Source: Parabacteroides gordonii MS-1 = DSM 23371 (GTDB lineage Bacteria; Bacteroidota; Bacteroidia; Bacteroidales; Tannerellaceae). From it: a stretch of DNA of 64,000 nucleotides. The position numbers were made by a program, and so were the translations under genes. Positions 19,933-30,149 of this stretch are shown in pieces (position 1 is the first letter of the stretch; every line of letters begins with the position of its first letter). The stretch is taken from positions 176,030 through 240,029 of the forward strand of contig NZ_KQ033919.1 in the NCBI RefSeq assembly GCF_000969825.1. The letters are read 5' to 3'. A model generated the notes under the pieces. That model did no database searches. It had not been told where the DNA came from and was given only the letters and a program-made list of their open reading frames with translations.

Positions 19933-21624
19933 ATGATGAGAGCTTTAGTTGGAAAGGAGATTATTATAAAAATTATATCTATTAAAAAGGTCGTTTTGGC
20001 TATTTTGACAGGAGGACTGATCTTTACATCCTGCTTGGACTATTCCCACGAATATGAGGATAAGGGCAATGCGGGTGATAAAGATGAGCTGGAGGGGTAT
20101 ATCTCCCTTACATTCATCAACGGTAGCGGAACTGGCATGAAGACAAAAGCGGATGATGACCTGCATTATGGAACTGCAAATGAAAATAAAGTAAATTCAG
20201 CTCTTGTTGTTTTATATAATGGCGACGATCCTGCTACTAGTGAGGTAAAGTATCAGATTGAATTTACAGATATAGGTACTCCCGCTATGCCTGGTAGTGA
20301 TATGCACAGTATAACGTTGGGGACGAATACTACAACTTATAAAACAAAGGCCAGGAAAATTAAAAAAGATAATTATAAACTTGCGGTATTTCTTAATCCG
20401 CCTGCCGTTCTGAAGGACTTAACGATCGAGGGTCAGAAACTGGGGGTTATGACGGCTGCTGCAAAGGTCACTGTCGACCTGCTTACCAAAGGGAAGACTA
20501 CAAGAGACAATTTTCTGATGAGTAACTTTGCGGGATTGGCCGATGTGGCTAGAAACGATATTTACGATACCGAAGCCAAAGCTGAAGCTGCTCCGGTAAA
20601 ACTAGATGTTGAGCGTGCAGTAGCCAAAGTGACTTTGAGTGTTGCGGATAATCTAGCCGCTGCTTCAACGAGGCTGGGGGCAACTATTGGTGAAATTAAG
20701 TGGGATGTCGATGTGGTAAACAAAAAAACATTCTGGATGAGAAACGCGGCTCCCATGCTTGACAAAACTACTATTTCGTCAGGATCTGCTACCCAGACCA
20801 CCCAGGAAGTAGCAACAGCCGAGAATCGTATCTATATGTATGCTACGGACCCCAATTGGGATGGAATCAGCCATAGCCGCAATCCAACTCTTATAACTTC
20901 GCTTACAAATGAGTTTACTTATAAAACCGGAACTATTGCTCTTACTTTAGTACCTTCAACATCCAGTGATCCTGTCGATGCATACGTCACAGAAAACACA
21001 ATGACCGATTTGGAGCAATGGGAGGATGTAACTACCTGTGTGCTGATCTCTGCGGTCATTACTCCAAAAACAACATATTTTGGAACATCGTTGGGCTTAG
21101 GTTCTCCATACTTCTTATTCCGTAATATGGCTTTCACTTTCACGGATATACAGCAGATTTATGCTGCTTACAGTAATCCGGCAACGATTATTACCAGTGC
21201 TGGTAAAACATGGGAAGTTCTTACGGAGGAAGCTGCAAATACCAGGATTATTGCTTTACCTGATATTTTAAATGGAATGAAAGGCTCTGAGGATTTTAAT
21301 AGATATACGGACGTTCCCGAGACCTCGAAAGATGTTGTTAAATCGAATGGAACGGTCAGTTTCTTTGCAGCAAACGCCCCTAACTATTACTATGTGCCTA
21401 TTCGGCATTTCAGAGACGGGCTTCAAAGTAAACCCATGGCATATGGTCGGTATGGCGTTGTCCGCAATAGCTGGTATAATCTGTCACTGACCAGTATAAG
21501 GAATTATGGCACGGGTGAGATACCGAAAGACAGGCCTGATCCGGATGACAAAGAAGACTCCTGGTTATCCGTTGAGTTTACAATCCTACCCTGGGTGGAG
21601 CGGGAGCAGGGGATAGGGCTCTGA
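19933..21624 (+). CDS. Mfa1-like major fimbrial subunit lipoprotein
   Basis: 563 residues. Lipobox IFTSC (Cys34) after a rather long signal. The N-domain shows SALVVLYNGDDP and NYKLAVFLNPP, the P_gingi_FimA-like pattern. The C-terminal stretch YGRYGVVRNSWYNLSLTSIR followed by a Pro-rich turn is the Fimbrillin_C signature of Mfa1 pilins. In Mfa1-type pili the lipidated precursor is exported, cut by an Arg protease and polymerised by strand exchange; this is known for Porphyromonas and inferred here. A related gene follows after 47 bp. No Mfa2-type anchor is in view. Start alternatives a few codons downstream cannot be excluded. Confidence 0.8.
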   Translation: MMRALVGKEIIIKIISIKKVVLAILTGGLIFTSCLDYSHEYEDKGNAGDKDELEGYISLTFINGSGTGMKTKADDDLHYGTANENKVNSALVVLYNGDDPATSEVKYQIEFTDIGTPAMPGSDMHSITLGTNTTTYKTKARKIKKDNYKLAVFLNPPAVLKDLTIEGQKLGVMTAAAKVTVDLLTKGKTTRDNFLMSNFAGLADVARNDIYDTEAKAEAAPVKLDVERAVAKVTLSVADNLAAASTRLGATIGEIKWDVDVVNKKTFWMRNAAPMLDKTTISSGSATQTTQEVATAENRIYMYATDPNWDGISHSRNPTLITSLTNEFTYKTGTIALTLVPSTSSDPVDAYVTENTMTDLEQWEDVTTCVLISAVITPKTTYFGTSLGLGSPYFLFRNMAFTFTDIQQIYAAYSNPATIITSAGKTWEVLTEEAANTRIIALPDILNGMKGSEDFNRYTDVPETSKDVVKSNGTVSFFAANAPNYYYVPIRHFRDGLQSKPMAYGRYGVVRNSWYNLSLTSIRNYGTGEIPKDRPDPDDKEDSWLSVEFTILPWVEREQGIGL

Positions 21625-21671
21625 GAGCATATTCAGGGAGGTGTCAAATGATTAAATAGAGTATAAGAAGA

Positions 21672-23615
21672 ATGAAGCAGTATATGTATCGTATTTTGGT
21701 AGTATTGGGATTAGCCGTATGGCTTGTCTCTTGCACGGGCACAGAAACCCTTATAGATGATGGTCCCGGAAACATACCCGAAGAAAGCACCCCCAACGGT
21801 ACCGGGAATATCTTTTCATTGGCTATGAGAATACCTCTACCCAAAGATTATATGGATACAAAGGCCTATAATGGGGTGGACAGGGGAAGCATTTCGGAAA
21901 TCCTGATAGATGGAATAAGAATGGTACTCTATGAAAGTAAAGTGGTTAAATACTGTCTGGATTTGGATATACAGGTACAACCTGAAAACAGTGGCTTTAA
22001 AATAACCGGTGGCGACCTTTACAACTGGGCTACTGATGGGAACAGGATATTTATTCAGACAACAGCCCGTACGTTTGAACGGGGTAACTATGATATGCTT
22101 GTTGTAATCAATCCGAATGATTCGATCGAAGCCAAAACGGAAGTGGGGCAAGCGTTCACAGCGCTTGATGCTGCATTCAATACTGCCGGTATGTATCGTT
22201 CCCGTACGGTAAGCGGCGTAGAGGGAACATACGAAGAACCTGCTTATTTCCTGATGATGAATTCTCAGAACCTTGTCGAATTGGTACCGGGACACTTTTA
22301 TGCCACCAAAGAAAAAGCAGTGAATAGCCCGGCCTTCATCAATCTGGAGCGTGTTGCGGCTAAAGTCACCTGTGATTATAAGGGAGGAACGAGTACCAAA
22401 TCTACGGCGGTAGCTCCATACGGACGATTTGTGATGCTACTGGATTATAATAACCAACTTGCCGCTCCCTGGGGAGACGATTACGATATACCGGAAGATT
22501 GTATAGACTGTCCGGTACAAGGTTGTAACGGTAAGTTTAACCGGAAAACGAAACAGTGTAGTGCCAAACCTTATCTTCATACGTATGACGGCCTGGGACT
22601 TGTTTCCGACCGGGTACGTTACATGGTGGCAACCGACCTTACCTGGGAGGTCGATGTTATCAATAAAAAAAGCTATTGGCTCAGACATCTTACGTATAAA
22701 GCCGGAGGTACCGAAATGGAAGAGCAGGGACACATAGATCGGGAGTATTTTTATGCCGAAGACCCTAATTTCTCCGCTCTTTCTGGGACAGGGGAAACCA
22801 ACCTCAAGAATAATTTCAGGTATATATCAAACAGCAACGAATTAATTCCGGGTGCATCCGGCAGTACGGCCAAAAAGCTGTATCCCCAACTCTCCGGTTA
22901 TAAATACTATAACTATTGGTCATGGAAACAAGGAGATACCCAACCGGTGTATATCCCTGAAAATACTATGACTCAGAATGAACAAAAGAAAGATGTCGTA
23001 ACCCGGGTTATCTTTAGAGCGGTTCTAAAAAGAGAACAGTTTGATATGAGTGAAACGGAAGAGAATCCGACACTTCCGTTAAAGTCGGTCGAAGGTTTTT
23101 TCGTCTTCAAAGGAGGGAATACGGATATCGAAAATTATAAATACAATAATTATAACAAAGACAATACCACATTTTTTATTCTCCGTCCGGAAGATGTGGC
23201 GATCTATGCTTCAGCTACTACAACGGAACACATCCATATATATCTTCGGGATGGTATTCTGGAAGCTATCAACCAATTTAAAGTAGATAATCCGAGCTTT
23301 AATTTCTCCGACTGGAAAAACGAGGAGCCGGCACAATCGGCCAATCTTTCATTTTATAAAAACGGTGAAATATATTATGAAGTGCCGATCGAGCATTTTT
23401 CCGTCTCCGAAGCACAAGGTGTCGGAAAATACGGACGTTTCGGTGTGGTGCGGAATAACTGGTATAAACTGAATATAGAAAATATGATCTCAATCGGAGC
23501 ACCAGTCTTGCCGGAACCCAAATCTGAGTTTATAGAGGATGCTACCCGGTCTGCTGTACCGGAGACAAAAAGTAACGCGAATATTCTGATCAGAAATCAG
23601 TCAATCATATTCTAA
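21672..23615 (+). CDS. Mfa1-like fimbrial lipoprotein with a cysteine-rich insertion
   Basis: 647 residues, longer than its upstream paralogue. Lipobox WLVSC (Cys21). The pilin pattern recurs: NYDMLVVINPND, LERVAAKVTCDY, LTWEVDVINKKSYWLRH, and near the end GRFGVVRNNWYKLNIENM with a Pro-rich turn (Fimbrillin_C). Between the first and second domains is an insertion with four cysteines (Cys277, 280, 285 and 296; spacing CX2CX4CX10C). Such cysteines are rare in fimbrillins and suggest either a disulfide-stabilised loop or a metal knuckle. The gene is 15 bp before the giant repeat protein, so the three genes form one unit. Probably a minor or tip-proximal subunit. Confidence 0.72.
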   Translation: MKQYMYRILVVLGLAVWLVSCTGTETLIDDGPGNIPEESTPNGTGNIFSLAMRIPLPKDYMDTKAYNGVDRGSISEILIDGIRMVLYESKVVKYCLDLDIQVQPENSGFKITGGDLYNWATDGNRIFIQTTARTFERGNYDMLVVINPNDSIEAKTEVGQAFTALDAAFNTAGMYRSRTVSGVEGTYEEPAYFLMMNSQNLVELVPGHFYATKEKAVNSPAFINLERVAAKVTCDYKGGTSTKSTAVAPYGRFVMLLDYNNQLAAPWGDDYDIPEDCIDCPVQGCNGKFNRKTKQCSAKPYLHTYDGLGLVSDRVRYMVATDLTWEVDVINKKSYWLRHLTYKAGGTEMEEQGHIDREYFYAEDPNFSALSGTGETNLKNNFRYISNSNELIPGASGSTAKKLYPQLSGYKYYNYWSWKQGDTQPVYIPENTMTQNEQKKDVVTRVIFRAVLKREQFDMSETEENPTLPLKSVEGFFVFKGGNTDIENYKYNNYNKDNTTFFILRPEDVAIYASATTTEHIHIYLRDGILEAINQFKVDNPSFNFSDWKNEEPAQSANLSFYKNGEIYYEVPIEHFSVSEAQGVGKYGRFGVVRNNWYKLNIENMISIGAPVLPEPKSEFIEDATRSAVPETKSNANILIRNQSIIF

Positions 23616-23630
23616 ATAAGTATAAGGGCT

Positions 23631-26600
23631 ATGACAAATATTTCAAAAAAGACAATCTGTTATAAGCAGATACAATTCATCATATTCCTGGGACTATTAT
23701 TGGTAGGTGGACAGGTGGAAGCACAGCAGGCAACCAAAGTAAACGTTGTCAATGAAGATTTTGAGAGACCCGGGTTTAGTGGTAATTATATAGATCCGAA
23801 TCCGGGCATATGGAATTTCTATGATTTCACCTATGCAACCTCTGTACCGATGGCCGATGATGCCGGAAAATGTATCATCACTAAAAATTCAAACCTTGTC
23901 GGTCATGGTGAACCTCCGCAATGGCCTCATCCTGATCATACTACAGGATCCGGCTATTACCTGTTTGCCGTAAAGGAAGCAGGCACTAATCCCAAAAAAA
24001 TCTATGCTGCTACAATACCTTATGTAAAAAAGGGAGAAACTGTTCAGTTCGGTGTTTATTATGATGATGTGGACGGCGGATATAATTTTGAAATACAGGC
24101 CACGGGAACGGGACTTGGCGGTCAGACAAAAACTTCGGCTAACTATGCGAACTCGAATGGCGGCTGGGTGTTTTGGTCTCATTCTGTTACGGCAACACAA
24201 GATGGAGCCATTACTTTTAGTCTTGTTGATAAATATGGGTATGATAATAAGAAGCACAAATTTGGGGTTGACGATATTACAGTGAGCATGAAGGCTATAC
24301 AGATGGCTTCGCCTGCTTCTTTATACACCTATACGAAAATCAATACACGGGTTACTGATCCTTTTCAGGCAAAATACAATAATCCTTTAGGTAATGAAGC
24401 ATATTCCTATGTATGGCAGAAATACAACGGTAGTTCTTGGGTACAGGCCACCGGTACGGGAGTGACAGGAGGGGCTAATGGAACATCTTTTACAGCAGAG
24501 TTCGTCCCGGCGGCAGAAAGTGCACCAGGTCCGGTCTATTACCGGCTTGTGGTCGCTGCCGGTAGTAAAACTTTGTATTCGGACATAATAACAGTAGAGT
24601 ACACTGCGACCGATTATCTGTTTAAAGAGGACTTTGGCGGAAGTTGGCCTTCTACCGATTCGACAAACCAAGCAGGAGCTTCGGGTGACTGGTGGATCAC
24701 TGCTGGCCCGCACCCGACAATAACAACGGATTTTACTTATGGAGACCCGGATGACAGATTATACAACAGGGACAAAGCCGAGCAAGCTTACGGTGAAAGA
24801 CCGATCAAACTGGATATAGGAGGAGCAGCCACTTACGCAATCACAAAACTGGCCGGATGGAAGTTGCCTATTCCTGGTTTTCCGGGTATAGAATGGAATT
24901 GGGGAGATGGAGATGGTGGTGGCAAAGGAGGCTTTGAGGATCACAGTATCTCAGGTGACAATTCAAAAGGTTATTTTATGTATGCTGTGAACCGTACAAA
25001 TACAGAGAAGACTGTTTATGAAGCCAGTATTCCGGTAACAACGGACATGTTAGGACAAACCTTTTCTCTCAGTACATGGCAGGTAGCCTTGTGGGGAAGG
25101 GTCGATACTCTTCCCTATCAATTTAAGCTGGAGGTTGAAGATGCTGCAGGTGTTGTGATGGACTTCGCTAAGTTTAAGGTTAGCGACGAATGGGAGGAAA
25201 GAAAATTGTTGTTTTACATTTCCGGTAATTACCAGGACGATGCTATTAAAATACGTATATCATCCGTGGGCGATAACTTATGGCTTGGATTGGATGATAT
25301 CTCCCTTACCGGATATGAATCATTTATAACTATCAAATCTCCTGTGTCGGGAAGTATTGTCGGTTTCAATGTGGATTTTACGGTCGATTATAAATATATC
25401 AGTCCTACTATCAATTACAGATGGCAAAGAAGTGCCGACGGCAATGGATGGGCCGATATTGCCGGATCTGACGGTACGGCGACAGGTGAAAGCGGGACTT
25501 TTACTGTGACTGTACCTGCTGTGGTAGACGGTTACTATTACCGAGTCCTGGCGATCAAGGGAAACGACGATAATGCTGATTTTACAGATGCTTTGGCTTC
25601 AGCACCTGTGCAACTGTTTCGGGATGCCAACTACCTGGTCAGAGAAGATTTTGGAGGGTGTGGTTCTACACAGAATTTTATTTATAAAGCCGACAATCCA
25701 TACGTTATTCCCGGGTATGAATATACTCCGGCATCGGAGGGAACCGTAAGGCCTAACCCCGGTAGTGGTAATTATATAATAACGAATCAGGTATATCTGA
25801 ATTACTGGACAAATGAGGATCACTCTGAAAGCACGACAAACTGGAATACGGATGTAACAGATCATTCCAGTTGTAAAGACGGTTACTTTCTGCTGGTTCA
25901 TGCCAGGGGAACGTCGGACGGTGAAAATATGCCATTTTATAAAACGATGCTTTCTAATCTCTGTGGTGGTTCGAAACTTTCGTTTAAAGCCTGGATTGCT
26001 AACCTGGAGAAAAACAGCAATACCAAGCAGAATTTCAAATTTCTTGTCAGTTTCGACAACGGGAATATCCAGGAATATACAACCGGAGATATCCGCGGAG
26101 GTAGTAATTCTCTTTGGATACAATACGGATTTGATTTTTTTGTACCGCAAGGTGCTACTACCGCCACACTCTCCTTGTTTGCGGAAGGAGCCTGGGACTG
26201 GGGGAAGGGGTTTGCGTTGGATGACATTGAAATAAAGCTATTAAGTCCGGCACAGATATTTACACCTGCAAAGACGGAAATAATTGTGTTGTCCGGTAAG
26301 AAAGAAACCCTTACAGGATCTTATGCATGTGGCAGTTTGACAGGTTCGCTTACCTATCAATGGCAGCAACGTACCGAGACCGGGGAATGGGTCAATTGTA
26401 GTGGAACCGGGGCTACCGGTACTGTCGCAAATGGAAATTTTATGACCGATTATACTACAAATGCCATTAATGAAACTGTCTATTATCGTTTTATAGTAAC
26501 AGGGGAAAATGGGCCGACCCATTCTGATTGGGTTAAATTTATACCGGAAGATGCATCTAAATCGAAAACCTATTTCGTATGTCCGGACAACATGACGGAG

Positions 26601-29600
26601 GATCAGGCTGGATCTTACAGAGGAAGCAGTGTGTATCTTCCCGGAATGGTGAGTCTGGGTGAACCAGGCTATTTGCCTTCGCTCATCCATATGGAAGCAC
26701 CGGAAATAACTGGTGTTACGTATAAATGGTATACCAGTGAATTCGGAGGTTTGGAAGATCTGTTGCCTGATCAGGATGAGTATGATCATGATCAGAAATA
26801 TTCTTCAGTGGAGGCTATTAAGGATCCCATAATATTGTCCGACGGAATGACACATACTTTATCTGTCCAGAACGAAAGAAATACAGACGGACAGTTTAAA
26901 GCAAGAACCTATTGGGTAGAGGTATGCGATATGAATGGAGTTCCTATTTTGGACAAAAGAGTTGCGTACTATTTGTTGCCGGGTTATCTGTGCGGCAGTG
27001 TAGATGCTGTTATTTCTCCGGCAAATGCCCGCCGTATTCATAGGGAGAACTTTGGAGGAACAGCTCCCGGAGATCCAAATGTTAAGCAAGAACCAATCGA
27101 TTATATAAAGATTGATTACGAACTGTATAAATCCGGTGACGGTAATTTACCAGAAGGTGGTTATATGATTACGAAGAAAAGTCCAGCAGGGAGCTCAAAC
27201 GGATGGATGGCTATGCCAGACCATATTTATGAAGACCTTCCGAATGAGACTCATGGTTATTTGGTAGCTGTGAACGCTACGGAAACTCCCGGACGTTTTT
27301 ATACTCATCAATTAACGAACCTGGGTGCATGCCGTAATATCGAATTAGTTATTACAGGTTGGTTTACCAGCTTTGTGAAATGGAACGGACTGGAAAAAGT
27401 AAATCTTAAATTTATATTGACAAACACAGATACCGGAGAGACATTAGCCGAATATCTTTCCGGTAATATGCTCGATGGGGAAGGTAATAATTGGAGACAG
27501 TTCGGATTCAGATTCCCTGTCCCGGATGAAGTAACCGGTATAACTCTGGAAGTCGTTAATAACAATTTTGGCACCGGAGGGGGAAATGATGTGTTAATGG
27601 ATGATATTGAAATCTATCTGGTTATCCCACCCGTTACCCTCGTACCCTCCGTAAACGGTTATGTTTGTGGAAAAGATGAGGGAGTGCTTACCTTGCATGG
27701 TACCTATACCGATGACGGAACCTTGGGTAATTACCTCGATTATCAATGGGAGTACAGCCCTATTGGCAAGGATGGCCCGTGGCAACCCCTTGCCAGTGTT
27801 ATCGGAGAAGTTACTTCAGGTGTGATAACAACTGATAAATCTAAATTCGAAATATATCCTTTTACTGCAGCCAATAATGGATATTATCGTTTGGTGGTGG
27901 GGCAGTCGGGATCTTTTGACGGTACTCCGAATTATGCCTGTATGGCTATATCAGAGCCTCGTGAGCTGCTTTTTGCCGCTTCCGTAGATAAGATTCCTGC
28001 TCCTTCACTGTCCGACAATCGAACAGCTTTCTGTTATTCAGATGTGGATGAAGACGGGTATATAACTATTACAAATCAGGATACGCAAGTCAGTGAAAAT
28101 AATCCTTACGCAAGTTACACCTGGATGGTGGGGGGGACAGTAGTCTCTGATACTACGGCAAAAGCGGTGAAATTGAAGTTGGAAGACTATGCTCCCGGAT
28201 TCTATACCGTTTCGTTGACAGCCAATAACTCGGTGGGGTGTACCGAAGCTTCCATGCATGAGTTTGTCTTATTTCCTAAAGTAACCACCTGGACCGGTAA
28301 TGGCGAGACAAACAACTGGAACGATTTCCGTAACTGGGATAACGGAGTGCCTGGTTACTGCACCAATGTAATTATCCCCAATGAATCGATCACTGTGGAT
28401 CAGACTACCCTGTTAGACCATTATCCTTTACTGATAAAGCCGACGGTAGATTCATTGAATATAGTAAATAATTATACCCGGAATCAGTCTAATCTGAATC
28501 TACAGAAAGAAAAGCGGAATGATGGCGGTTTTTCTCTCCGACCTGCTTGTGATACGATAACTTTTAAAATGGGAGGCGGAGTGGCCCGTACGAATTATCT
28601 GAATTATAGATTTGCTGAGGTGGATCTAGATGTAAAGCATGGTCGCTGGTATACGGTTTCGGCTCCTTTGCGTGCTATGTATTCCGGTGATTATTTTGTC
28701 GAAGGAAGTGTGAAGCGGCAGAATCCGGCAGTCTATATGATGAAATATAATACATCCAATCCACAGACAGGAGAAAATCCGGCAAAAGTGACAGGTGATT
28801 TCTCGAACCCTTTCAATACGCTAACCGAAGAGCTGTCTCCGGGGTTGGGATATGCTATCGGAGTTTATAAAGGAGAAGATATTGCTGCCAAACTGCAATC
28901 TTTCCGTTTTCCCAAAGACAGTACTGCTTATTCAATTTGGAACTACCATGGTGTTTATCTGGGTAAAACAACGACAATAGACCGTTCCGGTCTGGGGCGG
29001 TTTATTTATGAACAATGTATTAGTATGGATGGTAACTTGCCTTTGAACAGGGATGTCACTGGTTTTGATGTGATTGTAAATAATGATCAATACAGCTATA
29101 CGACTGCCCTGCTGGGTAACCCTTTTATGTCGCATTTGGATTTTAGCCAATTTAAAACAGCCAATCCGGAAATAACAGGCGGCTATTATATATGGTCGGA
29201 TAATGAGACATTTGAAGCGTATAATCCGGGAGTATTTTCAAGTGATCCGAAGCTTATTGCACCTATGCAATCTTTTATTGTAGAAAAGACAGGTCAGCTA
29301 TCCCGTCTTCAGTTCGACTTCATGATGTCGACAACAACCTCTGGCGTTACCCTCCGCTCTACCCGGAATATGGAAGAGGCGATACTACAGATGGATGTGT
29401 TGCGGGATCAGGTATCCCAAAGCCATATCCGCCTGAAATATGTTCCGTTTGAAGATAATCGGTATAGTGCACGTAAAGATATGTGGACTCTCTTCTCGGA
29501 AGAAAAGACGGAACCGGCTGTTTTATATACGTTGTTGGATGGAAAGGCGGCTTCTATACGTACGCTGGGGGATTTGTCGGAACCTGTCGAACTGGGTATC

Positions 29601-30038
29601 CGTACCGATGTCAAAGGTGAGCTTACTCTTCGTTTGTCAGGAATGGAGACTTTTGATGCGTCTCAGGATATCTATCTGCAGGACACTTACACTGGGACGT
29701 TACAAAATATGAGGGAGAACCCTGAATATACATTCGATAACCACTCCGGCCCCGTGAAAGGAAGATTATTCCTCCGAATAGGAGAAATAGATAAGGACGA
29801 TATTCCGGATGCTGGTATACGTATTACTACCTACAAGAGACGGGTCATAGCGAGCAGTCCTGCGGACGATCCGATCGAGTCTGTAAAGATACATGCTTTG
29901 AGCGGTAGATTGATGTATAACAAACAATCCATCCGGCAGAGTTCTGTTTCACTTAATGTATTAATTCCCGAACAAGTAGTTCTGATAACTGTAACTACTC
30001 GTAACCGACAAAAAACCGAAAAGGTGATTATACGGTAA
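23631..30038 (+). CDS. giant multi-repeat surface protein, probable T9SS-sorted adhesin
   Basis: 2135 residues. Signal peptide ends near VEAQQ (residue ~32). Four long modules begin near residues 41, 333, 672 and 1139, each opening with an E/N-D-F-(G/E) motif (KEDFGGSW, REDFGGCG, RENFGGTA). Each first half ends in a V/L/M-D-D-I motif, a jelly-roll pattern, and is followed by an Ig-like domain containing Y-x-W-Q/E. A PKD-like domain covers ~1457-1547. A block with WTGNGETNNWNDFRNW and GVPGYCTNVIIPN sits at ~1554-1590. The last ~75 residues (VKIHALSGRLMYN through VVLITVTTRNRQKTEKVIIR) resemble the type A C-terminal sorting domain of type IX secretion. It is likely anchored at the surface and works with the two fimbrillins upstream. 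Confidence 0.7.
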   Translation: MTNISKKTICYKQIQFIIFLGLLLVGGQVEAQQATKVNVVNEDFERPGFSGNYIDPNPGIWNFYDFTYATSVPMADDAGKCIITKNSNLVGHGEPPQWPHPDHTTGSGYYLFAVKEAGTNPKKIYAATIPYVKKGETVQFGVYYDDVDGGYNFEIQATGTGLGGQTKTSANYANSNGGWVFWSHSVTATQDGAITFSLVDKYGYDNKKHKFGVDDITVSMKAIQMASPASLYTYTKINTRVTDPFQAKYNNPLGNEAYSYVWQKYNGSSWVQATGTGVTGGANGTSFTAEFVPAAESAPGPVYYRLVVAAGSKTLYSDIITVEYTATDYLFKEDFGGSWPSTDSTNQAGASGDWWITAGPHPTITTDFTYGDPDDRLYNRDKAEQAYGERPIKLDIGGAATYAITKLAGWKLPIPGFPGIEWNWGDGDGGGKGGFEDHSISGDNSKGYFMYAVNRTNTEKTVYEASIPVTTDMLGQTFSLSTWQVALWGRVDTLPYQFKLEVEDAAGVVMDFAKFKVSDEWEERKLLFYISGNYQDDAIKIRISSVGDNLWLGLDDISLTGYESFITIKSPVSGSIVGFNVDFTVDYKYISPTINYRWQRSADGNGWADIAGSDGTATGESGTFTVTVPAVVDGYYYRVLAIKGNDDNADFTDALASAPVQLFRDANYLVREDFGGCGSTQNFIYKADNPYVIPGYEYTPASEGTVRPNPGSGNYIITNQVYLNYWTNEDHSESTTNWNTDVTDHSSCKDGYFLLVHARGTSDGENMPFYKTMLSNLCGGSKLSFKAWIANLEKNSNTKQNFKFLVSFDNGNIQEYTTGDIRGGSNSLWIQYGFDFFVPQGATTATLSLFAEGAWDWGKGFALDDIEIKLLSPAQIFTPAKTEIIVLSGKKETLTGSYACGSLTGSLTYQWQQRTETGEWVNCSGTGATGTVANGNFMTDYTTNAINETVYYRFIVTGENGPTHSDWVKFIPEDASKSKTYFVCPDNMTEDQAGSYRGSSVYLPGMVSLGEPGYLPSLIHMEAPEITGVTYKWYTSEFGGLEDLLPDQDEYDHDQKYSSVEAIKDPIILSDGMTHTLSVQNERNTDGQFKARTYWVEVCDMNGVPILDKRVAYYLLPGYLCGSVDAVISPANARRIHRENFGGTAPGDPNVKQEPIDYIKIDYELYKSGDGNLPEGGYMITKKSPAGSSNGWMAMPDHIYEDLPNETHGYLVAVNATETPGRFYTHQLTNLGACRNIELVITGWFTSFVKWNGLEKVNLKFILTNTDTGETLAEYLSGNMLDGEGNNWRQFGFRFPVPDEVTGITLEVVNNNFGTGGGNDVLMDDIEIYLVIPPVTLVPSVNGYVCGKDEGVLTLHGTYTDDGTLGNYLDYQWEYSPIGKDGPWQPLASVIGEVTSGVITTDKSKFEIYPFTAANNGYYRLVVGQSGSFDGTPNYACMAISEPRELLFAASVDKIPAPSLSDNRTAFCYSDVDEDGYITITNQDTQVSENNPYASYTWMVGGTVVSDTTAKAVKLKLEDYAPGFYTVSLTANNSVGCTEASMHEFVLFPKVTTWTGNGETNNWNDFRNWDNGVPGYCTNVIIPNESITVDQTTLLDHYPLLIKPTVDSLNIVNNYTRNQSNLNLQKEKRNDGGFSLRPACDTITFKMGGGVARTNYLNYRFAEVDLDVKHGRWYTVSAPLRAMYSGDYFVEGSVKRQNPAVYMMKYNTSNPQTGENPAKVTGDFSNPFNTLTEELSPGLGYAIGVYKGEDIAAKLQSFRFPKDSTAYSIWNYHGVYLGKTTTIDRSGLGRFIYEQCISMDGNLPLNRDVTGFDVIVNNDQYSYTTALLGNPFMSHLDFSQFKTANPEITGGYYIWSDNETFEAYNPGVFSSDPKLIAPMQSFIVEKTGQLSRLQFDFMMSTTTSGVTLRSTRNMEEAILQMDVLRDQVSQSHIRLKYVPFEDNRYSARKDMWTLFSEEKTEPAVLYTLLDGKAASIRTLGDLSEPVELGIRTDVKGELTLRLSGMETFDASQDIYLQDTYTGTLQNMRENPEYTFDNHSGPVKGRLFLRIGEIDKDDIPDAGIRITTYKRRVIASSPADDPIESVKIHALSGRLMYNKQSIRQSSVSLNVLIPEQVVLITVTTRNRQKTEKVIIR

Positions 30039-30121
30039 GATCGGAATGTTAACAGATGAACTCATTTGAACTTCTATGTAAAATAATTGAATAAAGTTAT
30101 ATCTTAAACTGTAGTAACTAT

Positions 30122-30129
30122 TATATTTG
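30122..30129 (+). promoter_or_regulatory. -7 box (TATATTTG) of the thioredoxin-like/M48 pair
   Basis: Perfect TAnnTTTG match, 20 bp before the start codon at 30150. There is no clear terminator in the 83 bp between the giant gene and this box. Confidence 0.6.
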
Positions 30130-30149
30130 CACTATAAAAACATAAAGAT

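Noticed and set aside
25599-26789. Minus-strand reading frames opposite the giant surface protein
   Set aside because: They mirror the repeat protein's codon pattern, lack start signals and do not resemble any family.
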